The notes under the pieces: generated by a model
Told to the model about the DNA's origin: nothing
The model's database searches: none
Seen by the model: the letters and a program-made list of their open reading frames with translations, nothing else
Position numbers and translations under genes: made by a program
From: an uncultured Clostridia bacterium
GTDB taxonomy: Bacteria; Bacillota; Clostridia; Oscillospirales; Acutalibacteraceae
Reading direction: 5' to 3'
DNA: 55,845 bases
NCBI GenBank assembly: GCA_947572385.1
Contig: CANPBX010000014.1
Coordinates: forward strand, 1 to 55,845
Shown: piece after piece, positions 15,529 to 24,434 of the stretch
Layout of the letters: the number at the start of each line of letters is the position of its first letter
Position numbering within the stretch: the stretch's first letter is position 1

Positions 15529-16794
15529 TTATTTAGTAGTGGCAGTCGCTGGTTTAGCTTCTTTCGGTTTGATATCTCCAGCGGCGGTTAAAGCCAACTT
15601 TGTGAGCGTTGGCCCGACTAGCTCATAGATCAGCACGCCGAACAGTACAATGCTGCGGATAGTGGAGCCTATCTCGCCAAGCTCCCCCACCTGGGAAGCC
15701 ATACCCAATGCTACGCCCGCCTGTGGCAGAAGGGTTATACCAAGGTACTTTTGTATTTCCGGTGAGCATCCGGCGAATTTACTGCTGAACATGGAGCCGA
15801 GATATTTGCCTATAGAGCGGGAGAGTATATACATAAGTCCGATGCCTACAATGGCAAAGTCGGTGAATACATCAAAATGCAGTTCCGCGCCGCTGAGTAC
15901 AAAGAACAGGGTCAATAGGGGAGCGGACCATTTGTCGGCCCGGCCCATCAGATCCTCTGAACTGCCGCAGGTATTGCAGAATACGGTACCAAGCATCATG
16001 CATACCAAAAGGGAGGAAAACTTCACATGCACAGAGCCGATCTCAAAGGAGAGCATGGACATGGCTACCGCAAGGACTATGAATCCGGCTATCATTGCCA
16101 CACGGTTGCGGTTGGACTGAAACCAGCGCTCCATGAAGGTGAGTACCAATCCAAGCAGAGCGCCGAGGGCTATGGACAGAACGATCTCAAGCAGCGGCTC
16201 GAATATTATTGAAGCTATGTTGGCGCTATTGGTTTCCATGGCCTGGGCAGCGCCGAAGGATACAGCGAATATCACAAGGCCAACAGCGTCATCCAGAGCG
16301 ACCACAGGCAGCAGGATATCGGTGACAGGCCCCTTGGCCTTATACTGCCGTACAACCATCAAAGTGGCGGCAGGGGCAGTTGCCGCGGCAATGGCGCCGA
16401 GGGTTATGGCAGCGGAGACAGGAAGCTTGTCTCCCAGGAAGATGTGCAGTACCAAAAGAGCAGCGTCCACTAAAAGCGTAGCTACAAAGGCCTGAAAGAT
16501 GCCAACTATGACAGCGGCACGACCGGTGGTACGCAGGGAGGAGAGCCTAAATTCGCTGCCGATGGCAAAAGCAATAAAGCCCAGGGCCACGTCGCAGATG
16601 GGCTGCAGGGAATCTACCAGTTCAAAGCTGGTAAACCCAACCCCAGGAATGCCCAAACGCCCGATAATACATGGGCCAAGCAGCACTCCGGCGATAAGGT
16701 ACGAGGTAACGTCCGGAAGATGAAAGCGCTTGAACAGCCGGGTCATCATCAATCCGGCCACAAGTGCTACAGAGATACTCAAGAGCATGATCAT
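15529..16794 (-). CDS. Cation:proton antiporter, CPA2 (KefB/NapA-like) family
   Basis: 421-residue membrane antiporter with about 12-13 hydrophobic segments and no C-terminal TrkA domain. Family features are HLPDVTSYLIAGVLLGP near residues 26-42 and the AAATAPAATLMVV and LDDAVGLVIFAVSFG blocks, the second holding the paired acidic DD of the ion site (about residue 160). The C-terminus ends in a Lys/Ala-rich tail. No strong ribosome site is seen at ATG 16794 (Met3 at 16788 is equally possible). Own promoter at 16861-16889. Role: exchange of Na+ or K+ for H+. Confidence 0.88.
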   Translation of the reverse strand: MIMLLSISVALVAGLMMTRLFKRFHLPDVTSYLIAGVLLGPCIIGRLGIPGVGFTSFELVDSLQPICDVALGFIAFAIGSEFRLSSLRTTGRAAVIVGIFQAFVATLLVDAALLVLHIFLGDKLPVSAAITLGAIAAATAPAATLMVVRQYKAKGPVTDILLPVVALDDAVGLVIFAVSFGAAQAMETNSANIASIIFEPLLEIVLSIALGALLGLVLTFMERWFQSNRNRVAMIAGFIVLAVAMSMLSFEIGSVHVKFSSLLVCMMLGTVFCNTCGSSEDLMGRADKWSAPLLTLFFVLSGAELHFDVFTDFAIVGIGLMYILSRSIGKYLGSMFSSKFAGCSPEIQKYLGITLLPQAGVALGMASQVGELGEIGSTIRSIVLFGVLIYELVGPTLTKLALTAAGDIKPKEAKPATATTK

Positions 16795-16860
16795 ATCAAT
16801 AGTCCATCTTTCATAATAGGTAGACCCGGCAAAGCGCCGGAAATAGGCAAAACCTTATAT

Positions 16861-16889
16861 ATTTTACACTTGTGGGTGGGGTTTGTCAA
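16861..16889 (-). promoter_or_regulatory. Promoter for the antiporter gene
   Basis: Minus strand: TTGACA 16889-16884, 17-base spacer, TAAAAT 16866-16861. A small CCGGC/GCCGG hairpin lies in the leader near 16826-16841. I see nothing else in the stretch between this and the tRNA promoter. Confidence 0.7.
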
Positions 16890-17051
16890 CATGGTTTTTC
16901 AATTTATAGATGCTTAAAGCCTGTGTGGCGGCGGCATATATGGGCCAAAAGAAATTGCCGGTAAGCATGTTTTTACTGCTTATGCAAATTGTTTTCGGCT
17001 ATTGGATTTATGGCAGAAGTAAAAAATTTGAAATAATATTGTAAAAGCCGA

Positions 17052-17080
17052 TTGACAACCCGACAATAAAGTGCTATAAT
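17052..17080 (+). promoter_or_regulatory. Consensus promoter for tRNA-Leu(GAG)
   Basis: Perfect TTGACA (17052-17057), 17-base spacer, perfect TATAAT (17075-17080), 13 bases before the tRNA. Confidence 0.9.
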
Positions 17081-17093
17081 AACTCTCGTAGTT

Positions 17094-17177
17094 GCGCGAG
17101 TGCTGGAACTGGCAGACAGGCACGTTTGAGGTGCGTGTGCCTATGGCGTACGGGTTCAAGTCCCGTCTCGCGCACCA
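17094..17177 (+). tRNA. tRNA-Leu, anticodon GAG
   Basis: 84 bases with encoded CCA. Acceptor GCGCGAG/CTCGCGC; anticodon arm CACGT-TTGAGGT-GCGTG gives GAG; long variable arm GCC-TAT-GGC typical of leucine; T arm ACGGG-TTCAAGT-CCCGT. Perfect promoter before it and terminator after it. Confidence 0.96.
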
Positions 17178-17184
17178 AAAAGAG

Positions 17185-17227
17185 AGAGCTGTAATTTCTG
17201 TAAGAAATAACAGCTCTTTCTTTTTTG
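17185..17227 (+). terminator. Terminator after tRNA-Leu(GAG)
   Basis: GAGCTGT/ACAGCTC stem extended by AATTTCT/AGAAAT inside it, followed by TTTCTTTTTT. Confidence 0.85.
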
Positions 17228-17342
17228 TATATTAGTTAAAATTAATTATAGTTTTTATGCAACCAAACATCAAAAATCTGACTTCTTATATGTATAAACT
17301 ATTAAAAGGCTATAATATGGCCATATGTAAGGAGGGACAAAG

Positions 17343-17935
17343 ATGAAAAAAGCCAACCATACCAAACTTACGGCACTATTACTTGCTATTGTACTTTTAT
17401 GTGCATCCTCACGGCCTGCGCTCAGAAAGAGGACAGCGCTCATACTGGCCCGGTATCCCAGGGCAGCGGCGAATCGGGTACGGCTGAAGGAGGTGAGGAA
17501 AAGCCCACGCTTACCGCGCTATGCGACTTCGCTGAGTGCAATCCGGGCAGTGATATCCATGGCCCTCTATTATGTATATCTGGCATGGCAAATTATGAGC
17601 TGAAGATGGAGTATGTTCCGACACAGGAGCCCGATCGTTAAAATTATATCACTTGAGCAGGTATTGAGTTTATGTCAGGCAAGGGTGTCGATGCATTTAT
17701 TGAGGGTTGCTATATGGGAAACCTATTGACCACCTCTGAGGGCGGCATGTTTCCATACCCAGAGAAGGCTATGAAAAACAAGCTATTTCTGCCTTTGGAT
17801 AACTACATTAAGGACGCTCAGCTTATTGACAGGGAGCTTCATAATATCTTCGTTGATCATGATACTGGCAGAAGTTTGCAAAGGAGTGTGTACAAGCATT
17901 ATGTGACGATGCTAATGATGCTGGCGGAGTCATAA
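17343..17935 (+). pseudogene. Decayed sugar-binding lipoprotein, paralogue of the next gene
   Basis: Starts well (GGAGG, then a lipoprotein signal MKKANHTKLTALLLAIVLL) but the lipobox and early mature part (MCILTACAQKEDSAH) continue in another frame from about 17399, ending at a stop near 17641. A later piece from 17672 resembles the neighbour: FPYPEKAMKNKLFLPLDNYI matches its FTFPEKAMENRLFLPLDDYI, and after a large deletion the tail YKHYVTMLMMLAES matches HEQYILIQMLLAES. So one frameshift, one stop and an internal loss of roughly 250 codons. Confidence 0.85.
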
Positions 17936-17991
17936 GCATTACAAAGTTATTGTATCAAACTAAAATATCTTACGGAAAAGGAGTAACGACC

Positions 17992-19320
17992 ATGAAAAAA
18001 TTGATAGCTCTGGTGCTGGCTCTGGCATGTCTGATGACGCTTGCCCACTGCCGAAGCGCTCCTCAAAGCAGCTCCGGCACAGGGAAGAGTGAGAGCCTTA
18101 CCGTCGAGCAGATGGAAGAAAAGTTCGGAACAAAGGTAGTGAGGGTGCTGATTGACCTACCAAATGCAGAGGATGGGGCGAAAAGCGGACAATTTATTGA
18201 CGCTTTGACGAGCCTGCCGGGATACGGCACGGAATTTACGGTTTTTTTGGAATATATGCCCAATGAAGGCGTGGACAGGAGCAACGTTGTTACCCAAATT
18301 AAGACTGAAATAATGGCGGGAAAGGGACCTGATCTATTTCTGTGCGGTCAGGATACGTATGGCATAAGTGGTATAACTTATGGCGGTAGTAAGGACCCGT
18401 TCTTTACTTTTCCAGAAAAGGCCATGGAAAACAGGCTTTTTCTGCCGCTAGATGACTATATTGATAAAGCGGAGTATATGGAGTGGGATAAGTTCCTTCC
18501 GGTGTTAATGAAGGCGGGAAGGAATGAGGAGGGGCAGCAGATAATACCGATGGCTTATTTCTTTCCTGTGACCATAGTAGAGAAGGAGAAGTACGGTCTT
18601 GAGGGCTTTGTGTGTCCTAAAACCCGCATGGAAATGGTACAAAGCGGCAATGCCGCCGTTAGGTTCGCAAGCCAAATACGAACTGTAGACTTTGTTGGCC
18701 GGGTGATGGATCCCGGAGCAGATGAGCCAATATTTACGGAGGAGGAATTGCTGGAATACATGATGAAAGATGTTGAAATGGCAAAAATGGCTTCAGCTTC
18801 TTTTGACAATTCAATGGAAGAAGACGAAAACTGTCATCAGGGAGCGTTTTTTCGCACAAAAACCTGCTGGGATGATGAGAGCATTCCCATGGGTGAAGAC
18901 AGCCCTGACTACTGCATTATACCTGCCCGAAATGTAAACGGTGGAGTCACCGCAAATATAACAGCCTTTTCTGCAATAAACCGCAATGCCAAGTACCCGG
19001 AACTTGCCTTTAAAATAATTGACTATATAATGAGAACCGGGAGCCAGCAGAAAACCGATTTGTATGTAGAGCGCATAATGGGCGGTATGCCGGTGCATAT
19101 GGACGTTGGCAGCGAGGAATACCCAATGGAAAACTCATGGTACATGAAAGAGGCAAACTTTAAGGAGTTCGAGACAGCCAGGGCCGAGATAAGTGAGGTA
19201 AAGTTTTTAGGGCCGGTGGATATGGCTGTATGGGAAATCTTTGGTGCAACGGACGAGGAGCTAAAAAAGAGCGTGCATGAGCAATACATACTGATACAAA
19301 TGCTGCTTGCAGAAAGCTAA
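17992..19320 (+). CDS. Sugar-binding lipoprotein (ABC solute-binding protein)
   Basis: 442-residue extracytoplasmic receptor for the permeases at 19892-21525. ATG 17992 follows AAAGGAG; signal residues 1-19 end at lipobox LAHC (Cys20). The linker is Ser/Gly-rich, then the SBP fold with GPDLFLCGQDTYG and PEKAMENRLFLPLDDYI (about residues 115-155). The C-terminus reads EQYILIQMLLAES. It is the only intact one of three tandem related genes: decayed copies lie on both sides (17343-17935, 19357-19890). Substrate unknown. Confidence 0.88.
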   Translation: MKKLIALVLALACLMTLAHCRSAPQSSSGTGKSESLTVEQMEEKFGTKVVRVLIDLPNAEDGAKSGQFIDALTSLPGYGTEFTVFLEYMPNEGVDRSNVVTQIKTEIMAGKGPDLFLCGQDTYGISGITYGGSKDPFFTFPEKAMENRLFLPLDDYIDKAEYMEWDKFLPVLMKAGRNEEGQQIIPMAYFFPVTIVEKEKYGLEGFVCPKTRMEMVQSGNAAVRFASQIRTVDFVGRVMDPGADEPIFTEEELLEYMMKDVEMAKMASASFDNSMEEDENCHQGAFFRTKTCWDDESIPMGEDSPDYCIIPARNVNGGVTANITAFSAINRNAKYPELAFKIIDYIMRTGSQQKTDLYVERIMGGMPVHMDVGSEEYPMENSWYMKEANFKEFETARAEISEVKFLGPVDMAVWEIFGATDEELKKSVHEQYILIQMLLAES

Positions 19321-19356
19321 AAAATAGTGTATAATATATAAAAGGAGTGGTAAACA

Positions 19357-19890
19357 GTGAAAAGGGTGACAGCCCTTATGCTGGCGGTAATGTTATTGCT
19401 TACCCTTTCTAACTGTGGACGCAAAGCCCAGGATAGTCTGATCATACACCAAGGAGTCCCAGCGCCCTATGACTTGGGAGCAAATGACAGAGGATGCCTA
19501 CCCCAATATCCGGGCTGCATCAAATGGGTGTCTGTACAATATTATCGGCACGACTATTCAAAAGATGTTCCCGTCTTTTCAGAGGATGAACTGCTTGTGT
19601 GACTAAACAGTATGATACATGGCAGGCGGTCCCGAGGGATCCTTCGGGCATACCGCCACGGCAAACAACGACACGCCCTAGAGAAGCCGCTGGCAAATGA
19701 ACGAGACAAATTATATAGCCGTTACAGAAGTGCAGGAGCAAATGAATATGACAAATTTCCCGGGGACGGTGGAGAGTTAGCCTTTGGGGCGTGCTATGGT
19801 GTGACGAGGCGGCGAGGAAAGATCTGCCCATGAGAAATATGTTTTGATGGAAACGCTGCTTGCTGAAAGCCCAAAATTAGGAGTGATAAA
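19357..19890 (+). pseudogene. Second decayed sugar-binding lipoprotein, running into the permease gene
   Basis: Begins with a good lipoprotein signal (start GTG 19357, lipobox LSNC near residue 20) but breaks quickly. KDVPVFSEDELLV (to stop 19602) matches DEPIFTEEELLEY of the intact neighbour, so about 200 codons are missing in between. After more frame-broken sequence the tail HEKYVLMETLLAES reappears (about 19828-19870). In the intact gene LLAES is the C-terminus; here the stop is lost and the frame continues as PKLGVIK straight into the permease Met at 19892. Confidence 0.8.
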
Positions 19891-19891
19891 A

Positions 19892-20755
19892 ATGAAACGC
19901 TCAAGACCCGCATTGCAGGGATATCTGTTGATCGCGCCGCTTTTGATAGGGTGCCTGCTGTTCTATGCAATACCGTTCGTGCTGGTAGTACAGTATTCAC
20001 TTAGTACCGGAAGCGGGGACGCGCTGTATTTTATAGGCTTCATAAATTACCAGGATGTGACTGCGAACCATATGTTTACCCTGGCTTTTGGGAATACTAT
20101 GCGCTTTCTGGCGGCGGCACTGCCGCTTATTATGGTGCTGGCATATTTGATAGCCCTGCTGATGCAGAAGCACGCCAACAAGCATAGGCTGTTAAAGTCA
20201 GTGTTTCTGTTTCCGTACATTATGCCGGTAGTGGGGGCAGTTATACTGGTAGAGCTGTTCTTTGCCGAGGTTGGATTGGTACCTAGTGTAGCCAGCGCCC
20301 TTGGCCTGCCCTTTGTGGACTGGCTGGGCGGTCCGGCAGCCTTTGTGGTAGTGCTGCTCTTATACCTCTGGAAGAACACAGGCTACAGCGTCATACTGCT
20401 GCTGGCTGGCCTTGTGACTATACCAGAGGAGCAGTATTCTGCCGCCGACCTGGACGGCGCGTCCGGGTGGCAGAAGTTTTTCTATATCACTACTCCTCAG
20501 ATGTGGTACTCTGTGTTCTTTGCGATAGTCTTCTCGCTTATAAATGCCTTCAAGTGTTTCAGGGAGATATTCCTGATAGGCGGCACCCATCCTAACGAGA
20601 ACATATATATGCTCCAGCACTTCCTGAATAACAGCTTCGAGAATCTGAACTACGCGAAGCTTTCGGTTGCTTCGGTACTTCTGCTCATTGTGGTGCTTAT
20701 TGTGTTTTCAGTGTTCTATATATTTGTCCGCAGGAAGGAGGAGTATCGGGCATGA
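19892..20755 (+). CDS. Carbohydrate ABC transporter permease (MalF/UgpA-like)
   Basis: 287-residue inner-membrane permease with six hydrophobic segments. N-terminal LQGYLLIAPLLIGCLLFYAI is typical. The EAA loop (EEQYSAADLDGASGWQKFFY) is at about residues 177-196. ATG 19892 has TAGGAG upstream; the open frame extends 16 codons further into the decayed binding-protein tail. It overlaps the next permease by four bases. No ATPase gene nearby. Its C-terminal part (ENIYMLQHFLNNSF) resembles the permease at 52513-53376 (TDIYMLQHYMNNQF). Confidence 0.92.
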   Translation: MKRSRPALQGYLLIAPLLIGCLLFYAIPFVLVVQYSLSTGSGDALYFIGFINYQDVTANHMFTLAFGNTMRFLAAALPLIMVLAYLIALLMQKHANKHRLLKSVFLFPYIMPVVGAVILVELFFAEVGLVPSVASALGLPFVDWLGGPAAFVVVLLLYLWKNTGYSVILLLAGLVTIPEEQYSAADLDGASGWQKFFYITTPQMWYSVFFAIVFSLINAFKCFREIFLIGGTHPNENIYMLQHFLNNSFENLNYAKLSVASVLLLIVVLIVFSVFYIFVRRKEEYRA

Positions 20756-21525
20756 AAACCAAGACTTCCATAACAGGAAATATTTTTGCGTGGATATTTG
20801 CCATTATCTCCATAGCGCCGTTCGTTTATGTCCTGACACTGAGCTTTTTGACTTCAAACGGTATAACCTTCGGGCATTATTACGATGTGTTTCTGGGCTC
20901 GCCACAGTATCTCCTGCGCTTCTGGAAGAGCCTGCTTATCTGCCTGGTGATAGTTGCGGGGCAGCTTGTGGTCTCAATTTTAGCGGGCTATGGCTTTGCA
21001 AAATATGACTTCCCCGGTAAAAACTTCTTACTATTTATATTGATGATACTGATGGTCCTGCCGCTGCAAGTTACTCTTGCGCCCAACTATATAATGCTCG
21101 ACAAGCTGGGCCTGCTTGATACCTATTATGCTCTTATATTTCCATCGGTCTTTGTCCCTCTTGGCACATTCATTTTGACACAGAGCTTTAGATTGGTAAG
21201 CGAGGACATTATTGACGCGGCAAAACTGGACGGCTGCGGCCTGTTCAGAATGCTTACAAGGATAGTTCTGCCCATGAATACCAGCGGTCTGGTCTGTGTA
21301 ACACTGCTGTCGTTCCTGGACGGATGGAACATGGTGGAACAGCCTATTGCATATATTAAAGATTTCCAGCGTTACCCCATATCTGTGGCGCTTGCCTATG
21401 TGCCTCCGGCTGACCCGACGCTGCAGCTGGTGTGCTGCATTTTGGTGGTGCTGCCGCCGCTGTTCCTGTTCACCTACTTTAATCGTGAGCTTGTAGAGGG
21501 TATCGTACTTGCGGAGGTGAAATAA
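20752..21525 (+). CDS. Carbohydrate ABC transporter permease (MalG-like)
   Basis: 257-residue second permease of this importer. The EAA loop reads SEDIIDAAKLDGCGLFRMLT (about residues 155-174); the C-terminus ends LVEGIVLAEVK as in MalG-type proteins. Shares the four-base ATGA overlap with the upstream permease and ends one base before the next gene, so all three are one translational unit. Confidence 0.92.
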   Translation: MKTKTSITGNIFAWIFAIISIAPFVYVLTLSFLTSNGITFGHYYDVFLGSPQYLLRFWKSLLICLVIVAGQLVVSILAGYGFAKYDFPGKNFLLFILMILMVLPLQVTLAPNYIMLDKLGLLDTYYALIFPSVFVPLGTFILTQSFRLVSEDIIDAAKLDGCGLFRMLTRIVLPMNTSGLVCVTLLSFLDGWNMVEQPIAYIKDFQRYPISVALAYVPPADPTLQLVCCILVVLPPLFLFTYFNRELVEGIVLAEVK

Positions 21526-21526
21526 G

Positions 21527-22582
21527 ATGAAAAAGAAAGCGCTGCTTATATTTATACTGATATTTTGGATGGCTGGGGCATGCACATTCCTGGCTATGAA
21601 GATCGAGGGGCAGATGATACCAAAAGTGACCTCCGTTGAGCCCGACGGAGGATGGGACAGCGCCCCCTCTCTTCCTGCTGACTGCCTGATAGAGGACGAG
21701 AACGGTATACACCTATACAAGATATATGAAGGGACCGGCTGGGAAGCTGGCACCCGGGTGGCAGAGGAACAAGGCTGGGTGCAGGTCGAAGATAAGCTGA
21801 TGATGAGCAGCGCCTGGGGGGACTATGTGCAGTACAGCTCTAAACCATTGCGCGAGGGAGAGCTGGTTGAGGTGGTCCGTAACGGCGACAAGGTTGAGGA
21901 CCGCTGGCTGGCGATATTTCCTGAGGGCCTGATCCCGGAGACGGACTGGAAGGATCTTCCCAAAGGCGTGAGGCTTGAGGAGAGGAATGAAAAAACTGTC
22001 CAGCTCTATGTGGAGGATGACCAGGCGCCGTTTATGGCCGGACGGGCAAAAAGCCGTATACGTGAGCTTGCTGGAGCAAAAGTGTACAGCTTCAACGACA
22101 TGACCCAGATGCTGGATAATTTCACTGCATTGGGCCTGTTAACAGGTATGTTCATGTCGGCACTGGTACTGTGGATATTTTCGTGTGTATACTCAAAGGA
22201 AGCAAAACTCAACCGCTGGTATTTGGGTGTGAATCTGGTGCTGGGAGTGCTCCTGCTGGCGTGTGTGCCCGTTGTGCTTAACAGCATAGAGCTGCCATCA
22301 TCCTTATTGCCCCGGGAACGTATTACAGATATCGGCACTATTACCGGAGCGATAGACGAGTTCTTCGGAGCGTTAAAAGGATTTGCACCGCCTGCTTCCG
22401 AGACTGGGTTTCTCAGTCCGTCATTGCCGAAATCGGTGGCGGGCAGGGAAATAATTGGATCCAAAAATATGGTGATAATGAGGCCGGTGCTATATGGCTT
22501 TTTAGGCACGTTTTTCGCCGCGCTCTTTGCCCTTGGAGAGAAGGTAGTAATGTACATAAGGCGCCGTCCTAGAATAAAATAA
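21527..22582 (+). CDS. Unknown membrane protein coupled to the sugar importer
   Basis: 351 residues, not recognised. An N-terminal membrane segment (about 4-24) is followed by an extracytoplasmic domain of about 180 residues; then come two to three membrane segments (about 203-224, 235-255 and 325-345, the last before a basic end RRRPRIK). The extracytoplasmic part has small SH3-like patches (GWVQVEDKLMM, LREGELVEVV). Its start is one base after the permease stop, so it is surely co-expressed with the importer. A smaller protein of similar topology (49658-50053) sits at the same operon position in the second importer. Function unknown; an accessory or sensing role is only a guess. Confidence 0.75.
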   Translation: MKKKALLIFILIFWMAGACTFLAMKIEGQMIPKVTSVEPDGGWDSAPSLPADCLIEDENGIHLYKIYEGTGWEAGTRVAEEQGWVQVEDKLMMSSAWGDYVQYSSKPLREGELVEVVRNGDKVEDRWLAIFPEGLIPETDWKDLPKGVRLEERNEKTVQLYVEDDQAPFMAGRAKSRIRELAGAKVYSFNDMTQMLDNFTALGLLTGMFMSALVLWIFSCVYSKEAKLNRWYLGVNLVLGVLLLACVPVVLNSIELPSSLLPRERITDIGTITGAIDEFFGALKGFAPPASETGFLSPSLPKSVAGREIIGSKNMVIMRPVLYGFLGTFFAALFALGEKVVMYIRRRPRIK

Positions 22583-22638
22583 GCCATTGAAAAGCCTCTG
22601 TCATGTACTATGCAATTACCATCTTAGGAGGGGACAAA

Positions 22639-23364
22639 ATGACGAATGAATACGATGACCCAAAATTTTTCGAGCAGTATTCCAAAATGCCCAGGAGCAG
22701 GCAGGGCCTTGAGGCTGCCGGGGAGTGGCACCAGCTAAAGGAATTGTTTCCTAATATGTCTGGAAGTTCTGTGTTGGACCTAGGCTGTGGCTACGGCTGG
22801 CACTGCCGGTATGCCGCAGAGCAGGGAGCTGCCCGGATACTGGGTCTGGACATCAGTGAGAAAATGCTGGCTGAAGCCGGGCGGAGCGAGGGAGAGGCTG
22901 TTGAGTATCGGCTGTGCGGTATTGAGGATTATGAGTATCCGGCTGACGAGTGGGATATTGTTGTCTCAAATCTTGCCTTGCATTATATTGAAAATCTGGA
23001 GACAGTGTATCAAAAGGTCTTCACGACTCTAAAGCCCGGAGGAGTATTTTTGTTCAACATAGAGCATCCGGTATTTACCGCGGGTGTGGGTCAGGACTGG
23101 GTATATGCCGCTGACGGGGCTCCTCTGTACTGGCCCATAGACGGATACTTTTCACCTGGGGAAAGGGCCACAAATTTCCTGGGCTGCCAGGTGAAAAAGC
23201 AGCACCATACACTTACACAGATACTTAACGGCCTGCTTCGCTGCGGGTTTACGCTGACCGCCGTTGAGGAGGCCCAACCGGCTGAGGAAATGCTTGGTCA
23301 GCCGGGAATGACGGACGAGCTGCGCAGACCGATGATGCTTTTGGTGCGTGCAGAGAAGAGATAA
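22639..23364 (+). CDS. Class I SAM-dependent methyltransferase
   Basis: 241-residue methyltransferase of the Methyltransf_11/25 type. SAM motif I is VLDLGCGYGWHCRYAAEQGA (about residues 45-64), motif II LGLDISEKMLAEA, and motif IV DIVVSNLALHYI (about 105-116). ATG 22639 is preceded by AGGAGGGG; the upstream in-frame ATG (22603) lacks a site. The target (small molecule or other) is not evident. Confidence 0.88.
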   Translation: MTNEYDDPKFFEQYSKMPRSRQGLEAAGEWHQLKELFPNMSGSSVLDLGCGYGWHCRYAAEQGAARILGLDISEKMLAEAGRSEGEAVEYRLCGIEDYEYPADEWDIVVSNLALHYIENLETVYQKVFTTLKPGGVFLFNIEHPVFTAGVGQDWVYAADGAPLYWPIDGYFSPGERATNFLGCQVKKQHHTLTQILNGLLRCGFTLTAVEEAQPAEEMLGQPGMTDELRRPMMLLVRAEKR

Positions 23365-23396
23365 TAGTATTTTTGAGAAAAAACGCAAAAAAGGTC

Positions 23397-23425
23397 TTGA
23401 CAAACCACATCGCCGGTGCTATAAT
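23397..23425 (+). promoter_or_regulatory. Consensus promoter for tRNA-Leu(CAG)
   Basis: Perfect TTGACA (23397-23402), 17-base spacer, perfect TATAAT (23420-23425). Confidence 0.9.
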
Positions 23426-23460
23426 AAGTAAGCGTTAGGGCGATAGCCCAGACGATGTGA

Positions 23461-23547
23461 GCAGGTATGGCGGAATTGGCAGACGCGTATGGTTCAGGTC
23501 CATATGAGCGCAAGCTCTTGCAGGTTCAACTCCTGTTACCTGCACCA
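23461..23547 (+). tRNA. tRNA-Leu, anticodon CAG
   Basis: 87 bases with encoded CCA. Acceptor GCAGGTA/TACCTGC; anticodon arm TATGG-TTCAGGT-CCATA gives CAG; variable arm GAGC-GCAA-GCTC; T arm GCAGG-TTCAACT-CCTGT. Confidence 0.96.
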
Positions 23548-23554
23548 CAACTGG

Positions 23555-23593
23555 AAGTCCTTACAGTATTTTAGATATACTGTAAGGACTTTT
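23555..23593 (+). terminator. Terminator after tRNA-Leu(CAG)
   Basis: Perfect stem AGTCCTTACAGTAT / ATACTGTAAGGACT around a short loop, then TTTTT. Confidence 0.9.
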
Positions 23594-23619
23594 TCGTTTA
23601 TGCTGTGACTTTTTAGCAC

Positions 23620-23648
23620 TTTACTTAACTGTGGCGCTGTGTTATAAT
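23620..23648 (+). promoter_or_regulatory. Promoter for the LytTR regulator
   Basis: TTTACT 23620-23625, 17-base spacer, perfect TATAAT 23643-23648, about 35 bases before the gene. Confidence 0.65.
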
Positions 23649-23683
23649 AATAAATTATAACTGAGTGGAAGGGAGGCAAAATT

Positions 23684-24400
23684 ATGTACCATATTGTTAT
23701 TGGCGATGATGACACGGTATTTTTGGAGGAAGCTGCAGGTGTTGTGTCGGAATGCCTGACAGCAGAGGGCTTAGTTCAAGATGCTGATTTTGACATAGAA
23801 TGCTACTCCAAAGCAGAACCTCTTATAGACGCCCTTGAGAGGGGCGAAGAGGGATGCCTTCTACTTTTGGACGTGGAGTTTGGAGATGTCAATGGATTGA
23901 GTGCAGCGGCTTTGCTTCGGGAAAAAGAAGTTGAGTTTCGGCTGATTTATATTACCAGCTATCGAGACTATGTGTTTGACAGCTTTGATACACAGCCTTT
24001 GCACTATCTCCTAAAGCCGATTGATAGGGAGAAGCTGGCTGGGCTGATAAGGGATGATTTACGTCGTCAGTATCTGGATGCGAGGATATATCTGAAAGCG
24101 GGCAGCAAGCATTTATCGATCGCGTACAGTAATATTTATGCTGTTGAGGCAGCACAGCACAGGATCATTTTTCATCTGAAAAATGGGGTGGAGGAGTGGT
24201 CCGGCACTTTGCGGGAACTGGCAAAAACTCTTCCGGGATGGTGTTTCTGCCGATGCCATAACAGCTATATAGTGAACTTTTCCCATGTTACAGAGCTGGT
24301 GCGCTATCAGGCGAAGCTGGACAACGATATCATCATTCCAATAAGCAAGCGTTTTTATAAGCCCGCTATAGAGCAGTACATGGAGTTTCTAAAAAACTGA
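23684..24400 (+). CDS. LytTR-family response regulator
   Basis: 238-residue two-domain regulator of the AgrA/ComE/LytR class. The receiver (about 1-120) keeps the acidic pocket (GDDD at 7-10), phospho-acceptor Asp63 in LLLLDVEFG and Lys in YLLKPID. A LytTR DNA-binding domain fills about 135-238 (YAVEAAQHRIIFHLKNG... FCRCHNSYIVNFSHV). Such proteins bind paired direct repeats. The likely partner kinase is encoded convergently at 24435-25736, not in the same operon. The surface-protein locus 2 kb downstream is a possible target, unproven. Confidence 0.92.
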   Translation: MYHIVIGDDDTVFLEEAAGVVSECLTAEGLVQDADFDIECYSKAEPLIDALERGEEGCLLLLDVEFGDVNGLSAAALLREKEVEFRLIYITSYRDYVFDSFDTQPLHYLLKPIDREKLAGLIRDDLRRQYLDARIYLKAGSKHLSIAYSNIYAVEAAQHRIIFHLKNGVEEWSGTLRELAKTLPGWCFCRCHNSYIVNFSHVTELVRYQAKLDNDIIIPISKRFYKPAIEQYMEFLKN

Positions 24401-24434
24401 CCGCCGCCTTTTCAAATTAAAGACGGCGGCCTTT
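24401..24434. terminator. Bidirectional terminator between regulator and kinase genes
   Basis: CCGCCG...CGGCGG stem with TTT/AAA inside, overlapping both stops closely; it serves both convergent genes. Confidence 0.75.

Noticed and set aside
16890-17051. Riboswitch in the region before tRNA-Leu(GAG).
   Set aside because: No recognisable conserved aptamer; the only clear signals are the two sigma-A promoters and a short hairpin.
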